Assembly: GCF_021654335.1 (NCBI RefSeq)
Contig: NZ_AP023423.1
Span: forward strand, 2,169,001-2,233,000
Source: Sideroxyarcus emersonii
GTDB lineage: Bacteria > Pseudomonadota > Gammaproteobacteria > Burkholderiales > Gallionellaceae
Direction of reading: 5' to 3'
Length of the DNA stretch: 64,000 nt
Each line of letters begins with the position of its first letter. The first letter of the stretch is position 1. This document shows positions 45,841 to 53,767 of this stretch, piece after piece. Both the position numbers and the translations under genes were made by a program. The notes below the pieces were generated by a model. It did no database searches. It saw only the letters and a list, made by a program, of their open reading frames with translations, and was not told where the DNA came from.

Positions 45841-47064
45841 ATGCGCCGTATGAATACACCAAACGAAAACCTCACTTCGTCGGCGCAACTGAACATCGCG
45901 CTGGTCACTGAAACCTACCTGCCCGAGGTGAACGGTGTCGCCATCACCATCGGGCGCATGGTGCAAGGCCTGCGCCGCCGCCAGCATCGCATCCACATGA
46001 TCCGCCCTCGCCAATCCAGACAGGACGTGGCGGCAAAAGAGGATGGCTACGAGGAAACGCTGGTGAACGGCATGCCCATCCCAGGCTATCCCGAACTGAA
46101 ATCCGGGCTGCCCGCCAAGGGCCTGCTGGTGCGCCTGTGGAAGCTGCAGCGCCCGGACATCGTGCACATCGCCACCGAAGGCCCGCTGGGCTGGTCGGCG
46201 CTGTCCGCCGCACGCAAGCTGGACATCCCGGTGAGCACCGATTTCCACACCAACTTCCACAGCTATACGCAGCACTACGGCGTCGGCCTGCTGAAGAAAC
46301 CGATCGCCGCCTACCTGCGCCACTTCCACAACAAGGCGGCCTGCACGCTGGTCCCCACCACTTCACTGCAGCAACAGCTGGAGTTCGAGGGATACAGGGA
46401 CGTGCTGGTGGTCTCGCGCGGCGTGGATGCGGAACTGTTCCACCCGGCCAAGCGCAGCAACGAATTGCGCGCATCCTGGAACGCGGACGAGAACACGCCG
46501 GTGGTCATGCTGGTGAGCCGCATCGCGCCGGAAAAGAACCTGCACGTGGTCATCCAGGCATTCGAGCAGATGCGCAAGGTCAACCCGCTGGCCCGGCTGG
46601 TGATGGTCGGCGACGGCCCGGCACGCGCCGAGCTGGAGAAGCAGCACCCGCACGTGATCTTCGCCGGGATGCAGACCGGCGAACCGCTGGCGACGCACTA
46701 CGCCTCCGGCGACATCTTCCTCTATCCCAGCCTGACCGAGACCTACGGCAACGTCACCGTCGAGGCGATGGCCAGCGGCCTGGCCACCATCGCTTACGAT
46801 TACGCCGCCGCACGGCAGCACATCCAGCACGACGTGAACGGCTTGCTGGTCCCCTTCGCCGACACCGATGCGTTCGTGACCCAGGCCCGCGGCCTGGTCT
46901 CGGACATGGACCGCGTACAGCGCCTGCGCATCGCCGCACGCCAGACGGTGGAGTCGCTGACCTGGGAACACATCATGGGCGAAATGGAAGCCGTGCTGCT
47001 CGACATCGTCCGCAAACAGGGAGCTCAACATGTCCAACCTGAACTTTCCCCTGCAACAGATTAA
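45841..47064 (+). CDS. GT4-family glycosyltransferase (diacylglycerol or mannosyl type)
   Basis: 407 residues, GT-B fold. N-terminal acceptor half LVTETYLPEVNGVAITIGRM, C-terminal nucleotide-sugar half with VVMLVSRIAPEKN, GDGPARAELE and the EX7E motif (ETYGNVTVEAMASG). It resembles MgtA/SqdX-type enzymes. In this setting a diacylglycerol glycosyltransferase making phosphate-free glycolipid is the likely role; a cell-surface mannosyl role is the alternative. An ATG at 45850 is also possible. Confidence 0.85.
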   Translation: MRRMNTPNENLTSSAQLNIALVTETYLPEVNGVAITIGRMVQGLRRRQHRIHMIRPRQSRQDVAAKEDGYEETLVNGMPIPGYPELKSGLPAKGLLVRLWKLQRPDIVHIATEGPLGWSALSAARKLDIPVSTDFHTNFHSYTQHYGVGLLKKPIAAYLRHFHNKAACTLVPTTSLQQQLEFEGYRDVLVVSRGVDAELFHPAKRSNELRASWNADENTPVVMLVSRIAPEKNLHVVIQAFEQMRKVNPLARLVMVGDGPARAELEKQHPHVIFAGMQTGEPLATHYASGDIFLYPSLTETYGNVTVEAMASGLATIAYDYAAARQHIQHDVNGLLVPFADTDAFVTQARGLVSDMDRVQRLRIAARQTVESLTWEHIMGEMEAVLLDIVRKQGAQHVQPELSPATD

Positions 47065-47563
47065 GACCTGGGACATGGAGCTGTGCGCGTTCTGCAACCG
47101 GCAGAGCCGCAGCTTCACGGTGCGCAACCTGTTCCGCCTCGTCAGCCGCCTGGGCGACGGCGTGTTCTGGTATGTGCTGATGATCGTGCTGCTGCTGCAA
47201 TACCAGGGCGCCGCATTGCCAGCGGTGGTGCACATGATCGCGGTCGGCCTGGTCGGCACCGCGCTCTACAAATTCATCAAGGGCAAGACGCTGCGTCCGC
47301 GCCCGTTCAACGTCTATCCGGCCATCGTCTGCGTCGGCAAGACGCTGGACCAGTTCAGCTTCCCGTCCGGACACACGATGCACGCCGTCGGGTTCGGCAT
47401 CGTCGCAGTCGCCTACTTCCACGGGCTGATCTGGCTGGTGCTGCCGTTCAGCGTGCTGGTTGGGCTGTCGCGTCCGATACTCGGCCTGCACTACCCGAGC
47501 GACGTGCTGGCAGGCGCAGCGCTCGGCGCTGCCGTCGCCGGACTGTCCTTCGCCCTGATCTGA
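47030..47563 (+). CDS. PAP2-family membrane phosphatase
   Basis: 177 residues, several membrane helices. The three PAP2 motifs are complete: KGKTLRPRP (Kx6RP), PSGH, and SRPILGLHYPSD (SRx5Hx3D). It could dephosphorylate phosphatidic acid to diacylglycerol, or undecaprenyl pyrophosphate. It overlaps the glycosyltransferase by 35 bp, so the two are made together, which favours supply of diacylglycerol to the transferase. Confidence 0.92.
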   Translation: MSNLNFPLQQIKTWDMELCAFCNRQSRSFTVRNLFRLVSRLGDGVFWYVLMIVLLLQYQGAALPAVVHMIAVGLVGTALYKFIKGKTLRPRPFNVYPAIVCVGKTLDQFSFPSGHTMHAVGFGIVAVAYFHGLIWLVLPFSVLVGLSRPILGLHYPSDVLAGAALGAAVAGLSFALI

Positions 47564-47602
47564 CCCACCCATCCACCATTCCATATTTCGGAGATCCCGA
47601 AC

Positions 47603-49222
47603 ATGCGTTCCATCTCACTGCTCAAGACACTGACCCTGCAACAACAGCTGCGCCTCATGATGGGCATATCGGTAATCGGCATGGTCACCGTCATCGCCTT
47701 CGTGATGATCAACCTGAACCAGCTGCGCCAGGAATTCCACACCAGCCAGACCATGCAGCTGATGGACAAGAGCCTGATCGAGATCAAGGCGACCGCACTG
47801 GCGATCAGCCGCGGCGACCCGATCCTGGGCGAGACCGCAACCCAGCTGGATCAAGCCGATGCCCACATCCAGGAACTGCTGCAGCGAGCCGGCGATGCGT
47901 CGCCGCAGCCCGACCTGCGCGAGCAGCTGGCAGCCATATCCAGACAGTGGGGCGCCTACGTACAGGGCTTCAGGAACGCGATCAAGATCGCGGCGACCAG
48001 CCCGAACGACGCGTTGCAGATCCCAGACGCCATGTACGGCATGTACCTCGCGCCGATGGTGCAGCAGCTGGACAAGCTGGCCACGGTGAACAAGGCAGCC
48101 GAGTCCGACTCAGAACACAGGATAGAGGCGGTGATGAGCAAGGTGCTGTGGGTGGTGCTGCTGCCGCTGGTCGCGCTGGGGATCATCACTGTGGTCGCCG
48201 AGACCCTGTTCGGCCGCCACCTGCGCAAGCGTCTGGAAGACATCGTCGGCGAGATCAACCACCTGCACAACGGCGACCTGAGCCGGCGGCTGACCGCATA
48301 CAACAACGACGAGATCAGCCACCTGTCCAGCACGATCAACAATTTCATCGCGCGTTTCGAGACCATCCTGCACGAGGTGCACGTTTCGGCCAACCAGACG
48401 CACAAGACGGCGCACGGGGTCAGCCAGATGGCGCACTCGGTCACCGCCAACGCCAAGGAGCAGTCGGCCAAGGTGTTCCAGGTGAGCGATGCCATCGATG
48501 CCATGGGCAACACCATCAAGAAGATCGCCACCAACGCGGCGAATGCCTCTTCCGCCGCCAAGCAGACCCTGACGCTGGTGCAATCCGGCGGCGAGACCGG
48601 CAAGTCCACCATCCTCGCCTTGGGGCAGATCGACCAGACCGTCAGTTCCTCGGTCAAGACCATGAACGAGCTGAACCATGCGATCCAGCGTATCGGCAGC
48701 GTCAGCAGCATGATCAAGGAGATCGCCGAGCAGACCAACCTGCTGGCACTCAACGCCGCCATCGAGGCGGCGCGTGCCGGCGAACAGGGACGCGGCTTTG
48801 CGGTGGTGGCGGACGAGGTGCGCAAGCTGGCGGAACGCACCACCAGCGCGACCTCGGATATCACCAAGATCGTGCAGCTGATCGAGAGCGAAACCGACCA
48901 GGCGACCAAGGCCATGACGCTGGCCAAGCAGGAAGTGGCTCAGGGCGTGTTGCACGGCGAGAACATGGGACAACTGCTGCACCGGATCGAGGAATCCGTA
49001 CTCATCGTCACCGAGATGATGCGCCAGATCGCCTCTTCCACCGAAGACCAGTCGGCAGCGGGGGAAAACATCTCGCTCAACATCAATTCGGTCGCCACCA
49101 TCAGCGCCAGCACCGCCACCGACATCGAGCAGGCGCGCAACGAGATGCTGAGCCTGGCCAATGCATCGAAAGCACTGTTCGAGACGCTCGGCCAGTTCAA
49201 GCTGGCACGGGCGGCGGCCTAG
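47603..49222 (+). CDS. methyl-accepting chemotaxis protein
   Basis: 539 residues. Membrane helix 1 (about 20-40), a helical periplasmic domain of about 140 residues, helix 2 (about 175-200), HAMP, and a signalling domain with the tip [20 protein letters not shown]. No haem motif here, unlike the receptor at 14.3 kb. Its tip region is almost identical in DNA to that gene over about 120 bp. The stop shares the palindrome CTAG with the stop of the convergent phospholipase C gene. Confidence 0.93.
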   Translation: MRSISLLKTLTLQQQLRLMMGISVIGMVTVIAFVMINLNQLRQEFHTSQTMQLMDKSLIEIKATALAISRGDPILGETATQLDQADAHIQELLQRAGDASPQPDLREQLAAISRQWGAYVQGFRNAIKIAATSPNDALQIPDAMYGMYLAPMVQQLDKLATVNKAAESDSEHRIEAVMSKVLWVVLLPLVALGIITVVAETLFGRHLRKRLEDIVGEINHLHNGDLSRRLTAYNNDEISHLSSTINNFIARFETILHEVHVSANQTHKTAHGVSQMAHSVTANAKEQSAKVFQVSDAIDAMGNTIKKIATNAANASSAAKQTLTLVQSGGETGKSTILALGQIDQTVSSSVKTMNELNHAIQRIGSVSSMIKEIAEQTNLLALNAAIEAARAGEQGRGFAVVADEVRKLAERTTSATSDITKIVQLIESETDQATKAMTLAKQEVAQGVLHGENMGQLLHRIEESVLIVTEMMRQIASSTEDQSAAGENISLNINSVATISASTATDIEQARNEMLSLANASKALFETLGQFKLARAAA

Positions 49223-50067
49223 GCCTCGCTGAACACGTCCTGCGGCAGCGGCATGCGATGCCGCAATTGCAGCGGATTGACCAGCTCGATGCGCCGGCGC
49301 ACAACAGGATCATCGGCATGCGGATTGGCATCCCACACCGGCGCTTCTCCCAGCAGGATGCGGTCGATGTGGGTCAACCGCGCACCGGTCTCGCTCAGGT
49401 AATAGTTGAAGCGGCGCTGCATCCCGGCATCGAGCCAGCGCGCACCGCGATAGCACAGATGCGACAGACGGCTGAAACGCAGCAGGCTCTCCGCACCGGC
49501 CAGCATACCGACGCCGCGCCGCGCCAGGCTCGGCGGACAGGAAAAATGCTGCGCGACATATTCGGCCAGTTCGGCACGGTGCGTCTGCATCAGTTCGGCC
49601 GGCTCGGCAAACAACTGCGTGCGGATGTGCATGTCCATCGCCCACTCGCATGCGGCATGCGTCAGCACGGGGACGTTGCCCCACATCTTCTCGTGCGCGG
49701 GAACGAAGTGGTTGTGCGCAATCACGTCGACCAGCAAGTGGCTGACAAAGCCCAGCGAGAGCGCGTATTCCTCGTCGCTCCGGGCATCGTCCAGCAGTTT
49801 GCGCGCACGCTGCCATTGATGCGTGCTCGAGAACGGCTCGCCCCAGGATTGTTCGCTCAACAGCGCAAGATCCGGCAGGCAGGCGCCGGCCAGCACCAGT
49901 CTGGGGAAGGACTTGATCGCGCGGCGATAGCGCGGATCGGTAAGCGGGACCGCCCACAGCAGCAGCTGGGCGAAATAGACATGGGTGTAGAGTCCCCATG
50001 CATGGGCATCTGCACTCCACAGCAGCAGCGGTATATACCAGCGCCAGTATTTGAGCAGACTCTTCAT
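49219..50067 (-). CDS. zinc-dependent phospholipase C family protein
   Basis: 282 residues with a cleavable-looking signal ([14 protein letters not shown] then [11 protein letters not shown]). The mature N-terminus begins with Trp, as in zinc-dependent bacterial phospholipases C, whose N-terminal Trp is a zinc ligand. PDLALLS, THQWQ and [15 protein letters not shown] provide the further His/Asp ligands. It should cut phospholipids to diacylglycerol plus phospho-head group at the cell envelope. A Pho-like array lies upstream. Confidence 0.85.
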   Translation of the reverse strand: MKSLLKYWRWYIPLLLWSADAHAWGLYTHVYFAQLLLWAVPLTDPRYRRAIKSFPRLVLAGACLPDLALLSEQSWGEPFSSTHQWQRARKLLDDARSDEEYALSLGFVSHLLVDVIAHNHFVPAHEKMWGNVPVLTHAACEWAMDMHIRTQLFAEPAELMQTHRAELAEYVAQHFSCPPSLARRGVGMLAGAESLLRFSRLSHLCYRGARWLDAGMQRRFNYYLSETGARLTHIDRILLGEAPVWDANPHADDPVVRRRIELVNPLQLRHRMPLPQDVFSEA

Positions 50068-50097
50068 GCCGGCCAGTGTCGCCGCCGCATGCGAAAC

Positions 50098-50130
50098 TTT
50101 AATGACACACAGATGATTTTATTGTGACGC
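50098..50130 (-). promoter_or_regulatory. Pho-box-like array upstream of the phospholipase C gene
   Basis: Read on the minus strand: GCGTCACAATA, AAATCATCTGT, GTGTCATTAAA. Three contiguous 11-bp units with TCA at positions 4-6 of each; the last is close to CTGTCATAAAT. It lies 31 bp before the start codon. Confidence 0.55.
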
Positions 50131-50224
50131 GCTCGGCCATTTTTCGGCCTTCTGCGATAATGGACCGCGGACGGGCCGGTCGATCCGGTTGTCCGCAAAT
50201 CCATTTCCATCGAGGCTTGAATAT

Positions 50225-50974
50225 ATGACCTGGTTCGTCACCAATCTGATCAGCGCCTTCCTGCTGCCGCCGCTCGATTTGCTGCTCATCGCGGTCCTCG
50301 GGTTATGGCTGTGGAGCAAGCGTCCGCTGATCGCGCGCTTGCTGCTCGGCACGGCAGTGACGCTGCTGTGGCTGCTTTCCACGCCGTTCTTCGCCGAGGC
50401 GATGCTGCAAGGCCTGGAAGGCCAGCCTTATGCCGTCGATACCCGAAAACCGCTGGCGGATGCCATCGTGGTGCTGGGCGGCGGCACCAATTTCCGCGCA
50501 CCGGAATACGGCGGCGATACGGTAAAGAAAGAGACACTGGAACGCCTGCGCTACGCCGCCAAGCTGTACCGCGAGACCGGCAAACCGATCCTGACGACGG
50601 GTGGCACGCCGCTGGGCAACAGCGTGTCCGAGGCCGAGCTGATGAAGCAGGTACTGGAAAAGGAGTTCAACGTACCCGTGCGCTGGGCGGAGGGAGCCTC
50701 GGACAACACGCAGGAGAATGCCCAATTGAGCAGACAGCTGCTCAAGCAGGATGGCATCAGGCGCATCTATCTCGTCACCCATGCCTGGCACATGCCGCGT
50801 GCGGTGCAGGCGTTCCAGGCCGCCGGCTTCCAGGTCGTTCCCGCACCGACCGCCTACACCACGCGTTACCGCATCGACTTGCTGGCTTTCCTCCCCAGCG
50901 CCAGCGCCTTGCTGGACAGCAGGATTTTCCTGCACGAATTGATCGGGATGTTCTGGTATCAGCTAAAATCGTGA
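50225..50974 (+). CDS. YdcF/ElyC-like DUF218 membrane protein
   Basis: 249 residues. Two N-terminal membrane helices (about 5-25 and 30-55), then a DUF218 domain with DAIVVLGGGT, TGGTP, SDNTQENA and THAWHMPRA. This matches the ElyC/YdcF/SanA family, linked to envelope (peptidoglycan precursor) maintenance. I chose the ATG at 50225 (MTWFVTNL) since membrane helix 1 begins there. Confidence 0.88.
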   Translation: MTWFVTNLISAFLLPPLDLLLIAVLGLWLWSKRPLIARLLLGTAVTLLWLLSTPFFAEAMLQGLEGQPYAVDTRKPLADAIVVLGGGTNFRAPEYGGDTVKKETLERLRYAAKLYRETGKPILTTGGTPLGNSVSEAELMKQVLEKEFNVPVRWAEGASDNTQENAQLSRQLLKQDGIRRIYLVTHAWHMPRAVQAFQAAGFQVVPAPTAYTTRYRIDLLAFLPSASALLDSRIFLHELIGMFWYQLKS

Positions 50975-51119
50975 CCATCCTTTCCCGTTTGCCTGGGTTG
51001 GTGCTGGATACTCCTTGCGGGTGATGGCAGCAATTTAGTATTCTCGTCGACAATATCCGGGAACGGTGTTGCCGGTTCGCGGACGAAACAGACAACTGGA
51101 TCATTCAACGGGGTGTCAA

Positions 51120-51536
51120 ATGAAAGCACGCATCAAATGGGTAGAAGAGGTTTCCTTCATCGGCGAGACCGAAAGCGGTCATGCGGTAGTGATGGACGGC
51201 CCGCCCGCAGGCGGCGGACGCAACTTGGGACCGCGACCAATGGAGATGTTGCTGATCGGTACCGGCGCTTGTACCGCTTACGATGTGGTGACCATCCTGA
51301 AAAAAGGGCGGCAGCAAATTTCCGATTGCGTAGTGGATATCCAGTCCGACCGCGCCGAAACCGATCCCAAAGTGTTCACGAAGATTCACCTGCACTTTGT
51401 GGTGACGGGCAAAGACCTCAAGCGCGAACAAGTCGAGCGCGCCATCAAGCTCTCCGCGGACAAATACTGCTCCGCCTCCATCATGCTGGGAAAGACTGCC
51501 AAGGTGACGCACGATTTCGAGATCGTGGAAGGATAG
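51120..51536 (+). CDS. OsmC-family protein (YhfA-like)
   Basis: 138 residues. Two cysteines at OsmC positions: GTGACTAYDV and DKYCSAS, separated by about 60 residues; these form the peroxide-reducing pair in OsmC/Ohr. General peroxide or stress role; the substrate is unknown. GGGGTGTCAA precedes the ATG. Confidence 0.9.
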   Translation: MKARIKWVEEVSFIGETESGHAVVMDGPPAGGGRNLGPRPMEMLLIGTGACTAYDVVTILKKGRQQISDCVVDIQSDRAETDPKVFTKIHLHFVVTGKDLKREQVERAIKLSADKYCSASIMLGKTAKVTHDFEIVEG

Positions 51537-51561
51537 CTTTTACTCATCCAGCACGCATTAC

Positions 51562-51676
51562 CGTCATTCCGGCGAAGGCCGGAATCCAGTGAAAGATAAA
51601 AACCCTCGCATCGCGAGGACAAACCCAACTGCATGATTGGTCAAACCGCTGGATTCCGGCCTTCGCCGGAATGACG
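51562..51676. repeat. inverted-repeat element with two dRS3-like hairpins
   Basis: Arms of 28 bp (51562-51589 and 51649-51676) are perfect inverted copies. Each arm is itself a hairpin, ATTCCGGC-GAAG-GCCGGAAT, similar to the dRS3-type ATTCC-N10-GGAAT repeats of Neisseria and other betaproteobacteria. The 59 bp between hold CCTCGC-ATC-GCGAGG. No coding capacity. The element ends one base before the coq7 stop codon. Confidence 0.85.
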
Positions 51677-51677
51677 A

Positions 51678-52304
51678 TCAAACCCAGTAAACCGTCTTCG
51701 TCATCACCTTCGACATCCCGCGCATCGCCAGCTTCACCGGCAGCGGCAACTCCGCCGCACCCAGTTCCAGCGCCATATCGGCGTGCCCGACTTCATCCAC
51801 ATACATCTGCTGCGCCACGGCGCGGCTCTTGGCATCCTGTTTCGGAAGTCCGTCCAGGTGGCTCTGCAGGTGGGCGCCGACCTGTCGCTCGGTCTCGGCC
51901 AGGAATCCCAGGTTCCACTTGTCGCCCAGTGCGCCCGCCAGGGCACCCAGCGCCAGCGAACCGGTGTACCAGAACGGATTGAGCAGGCTCAGGCGCCCGC
52001 CCAGTTCATGCACGCGATGCGAAGTCCAGGCCAGATGCTCGGTCTCCTCCCACGCGGCATGATTCAGTCTTTCCTGCACCGCAGGATCGCGTGCGGTCAG
52101 CGCCTGTCCCTGATACAAGGCCTGCGCACAGATCTCGCCGGTATGGTTGATGCGCATCAGCGCCGCGGCATGCTTCTTTTCCGCTTCGCTCATCTCGGTA
52201 TCGGCGATGTTCGCATCGGGATAAGGGCGAGCGGTCGGCGCATCCGCAAACAGCGTGCGCAAACCTTTATCGAATTCGATGATGAGACGGTCCAGATTCA
52301 GCAT
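51678..52304 (-). CDS. coq7: 2-polyprenyl-3-methyl-6-methoxy-1,4-benzoquinol hydroxylase (Coq7)
   Basis: 208 residues. Di-iron monooxygenase of ubiquinone synthesis (needs O2). Iron ligands seen: [20 protein letters not shown] (ExxH), and [10 protein letters not shown] (ExxH). It has the long form found in betaproteobacteria. It stands alone between the repeat element and the porin terminator. Confidence 0.95.
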   Translation of the reverse strand: MLNLDRLIIEFDKGLRTLFADAPTARPYPDANIADTEMSEAEKKHAAALMRINHTGEICAQALYQGQALTARDPAVQERLNHAAWEETEHLAWTSHRVHELGGRLSLLNPFWYTGSLALGALAGALGDKWNLGFLAETERQVGAHLQSHLDGLPKQDAKSRAVAQQMYVDEVGHADMALELGAAELPLPVKLAMRGMSKVMTKTVYWV

Positions 52305-52361
52305 GATGATCTCCTGTGGCGAATGGCGACAATCTAGGCAATCGAAGTTGCACTGTCAAAT

Positions 52362-52387
52362 AAAAACGGCCACCCGAAGGTGGCCGT
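52362..52387 (-). terminator. terminator of the first porin gene
   Basis: ACGGCCACC / GGTGGCCGT, 9 bp stem with CGAA loop; TTTTTA follows on the minus strand. Confidence 0.9.
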
Positions 52388-52431
52388 TCAGTTCTACACC
52401 GGTTGAACCGGCTCACTCCGCAGAAGCCAGA

Positions 52432-53520
52432 TCAGAACTTCTTGTTCAGACCGACCGCGAACAGGGTAGAGCTGCCACCGGCAGTCATCGCACCGCCCGC
52501 CAGCGCGTTGTTGATCACGCTGTACTGGGTACCAGCCGAACCGTTGCTCACCTTGGTCACTGTTGCATAAGCAGTTGTCATCTTGGACAGACCTTGCAGC
52601 CAGCCCACGGTGTAACCACTGCCGTTCTGGCTGGTGACAGTACCAAGGGTCGACTTGGCATAGCTGAACAGCACCGAGCCAGGGCCGACCGGGGCCAGGG
52701 CGCTGAAGGACATCGCCTTGTTGGCAGTGCCAGCAACACCCGCGGCATCCGTTTTGGTCTGCTGGTAGGTACCGAACAACTTGACCACGCTCAGATCGTA
52801 AGATGCACCCAGAGCGTAATCAGTTGTTGAAGGTGTCGCTGTAGGAGCGGAAGTCTTGGCGTACACGCCGCCGACGGACAGCGCGTTCCAGTCGTAGTTG
52901 ACGGAAGCCAATGTTGCGGAAGTCTTGACGTCGGCAAGGTTAGAAGCAACCGTCAGGTTACCCACGCCAGCCAGCGCAGTGGCATAGTTCACGGCAACGG
53001 TAAAGCCGCTCATGTTCGGAGAAATATAGGCCAATGCGCGTTGAGCACGAGCAGCACCTGCAGCGGAGCCAATCAGGAAGCCGTTGGCGCCAGTCATGCT
53101 TTGCAGCGGAGATACCAGAGAATCGGCAGTCGGGTCGAACTTGACCGCGAAGTCATAGCCGGTGGTCTGCAGATAGCCGGTTGCAACGGTGCCGAAGCCG
53201 CCAGCCAGGGCCAGCATTTGCTGACGTGCAATAACGTTCGTATTGCCCACGCCACCAGAACCGATTGCTGTGTTGGATTGCGTATCCAGACCGTATTCGA
53301 TATTGACCACGGCCTTCATGCCGTTACTCAGATCTTCTGCGGCCTTCGCGCCGATACGGGACTGGGACAGACCGCCAGAAACGGCCAGCAGGTCGCTCTT
53401 CTGACCGTCAGCGGAAGCGCGCGCCACGGCTGCGTCAACAACGCCATACATGTTCACATCAGCGAATGCCGGTGCAGAAAAAGCAGCAGCGATAGCCAGT
53501 GCGATGATTTTCTTTTGCAT
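52432..53520 (-). CDS. Gram-negative general porin, 362 residues
   Basis: Trimeric outer-membrane beta-barrel of the betaproteobacterial porin family. Signal peptide MQKKIIALAIAAAFSAPAFA, then a first strand VNMYGVVDAAVARA; many alternating strands; C-terminal Phe (LNKKF) needed for insertion. The signal peptide differs by one residue from that of the porin at 62-63.3 kb. A pair of Pho-box-like units lies about 160-180 bp upstream, so it may be a phosphate-limitation porin. Confidence 0.93.
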   Translation of the reverse strand: MQKKIIALAIAAAFSAPAFADVNMYGVVDAAVARASADGQKSDLLAVSGGLSQSRIGAKAAEDLSNGMKAVVNIEYGLDTQSNTAIGSGGVGNTNVIARQQMLALAGGFGTVATGYLQTTGYDFAVKFDPTADSLVSPLQSMTGANGFLIGSAAGAARAQRALAYISPNMSGFTVAVNYATALAGVGNLTVASNLADVKTSATLASVNYDWNALSVGGVYAKTSAPTATPSTTDYALGASYDLSVVKLFGTYQQTKTDAAGVAGTANKAMSFSALAPVGPGSVLFSYAKSTLGTVTSQNGSGYTVGWLQGLSKMTTAYATVTKVSNGSAGTQYSVINNALAGGAMTAGGSSTLFAVGLNKKF

Positions 53521-53680
53521 TTGAAGATCTCCTCAGGGTTGAAATTCGTTTTCGTATCGGGCCCATCCCTCAACGAAACCAATGATTCGGCAGGTCACCC
53601 CGCCTAATCCGGAGCGCAAGGTAGCACCCCGTTCATCGCAATTTCAATAACCACCCCAATAAAGCAGGATCTTCTGTTTC

Positions 53681-53713
53681 ATTTTTGACACAAATTTGAC
53701 GCATATTGATCTG
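53681..53713 (-). promoter_or_regulatory. Pho-box-like units upstream of the first porin
   Basis: On the minus strand two contiguous 11-bp units, GCGTCAAATTT and GTGTCAAAAAT, both with GTCAA in register and close to CTGTCATAAAT, preceded by CAGATCAATAT, which is one base out of register. Confidence 0.5.
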
Positions 53714-53719
53714 GATCAA
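53706..53719. promoter_or_regulatory. FNR/ANR-type palindrome
   Basis: TTGATCTGGATCAA fits the FNR consensus TTGAT-N4-ATCAA perfectly. It overlaps the outer Pho-like unit and is followed by a second palindrome CAACAAAT-N5-ATTTGTTG (53717-53737). It lies upstream of the first porin on the minus strand, after the efflux operon's last gene. Confidence 0.55.
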
Positions 53720-53767
53720 CAAATGCGCAATTTGTTGCATCCAGTTGAATTTATTATCAATAAATTT

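Noticed and set aside
47083-50127. Very long plus-strand open frame of about 1014 codons
   Set aside because: It runs through PAP2 and chemoreceptor genes in another frame and antisense through the phospholipase C gene. Composition is that of a GC-rich shadow frame (Arg, Ala, Gln, His runs) and it has no recognisable domain.
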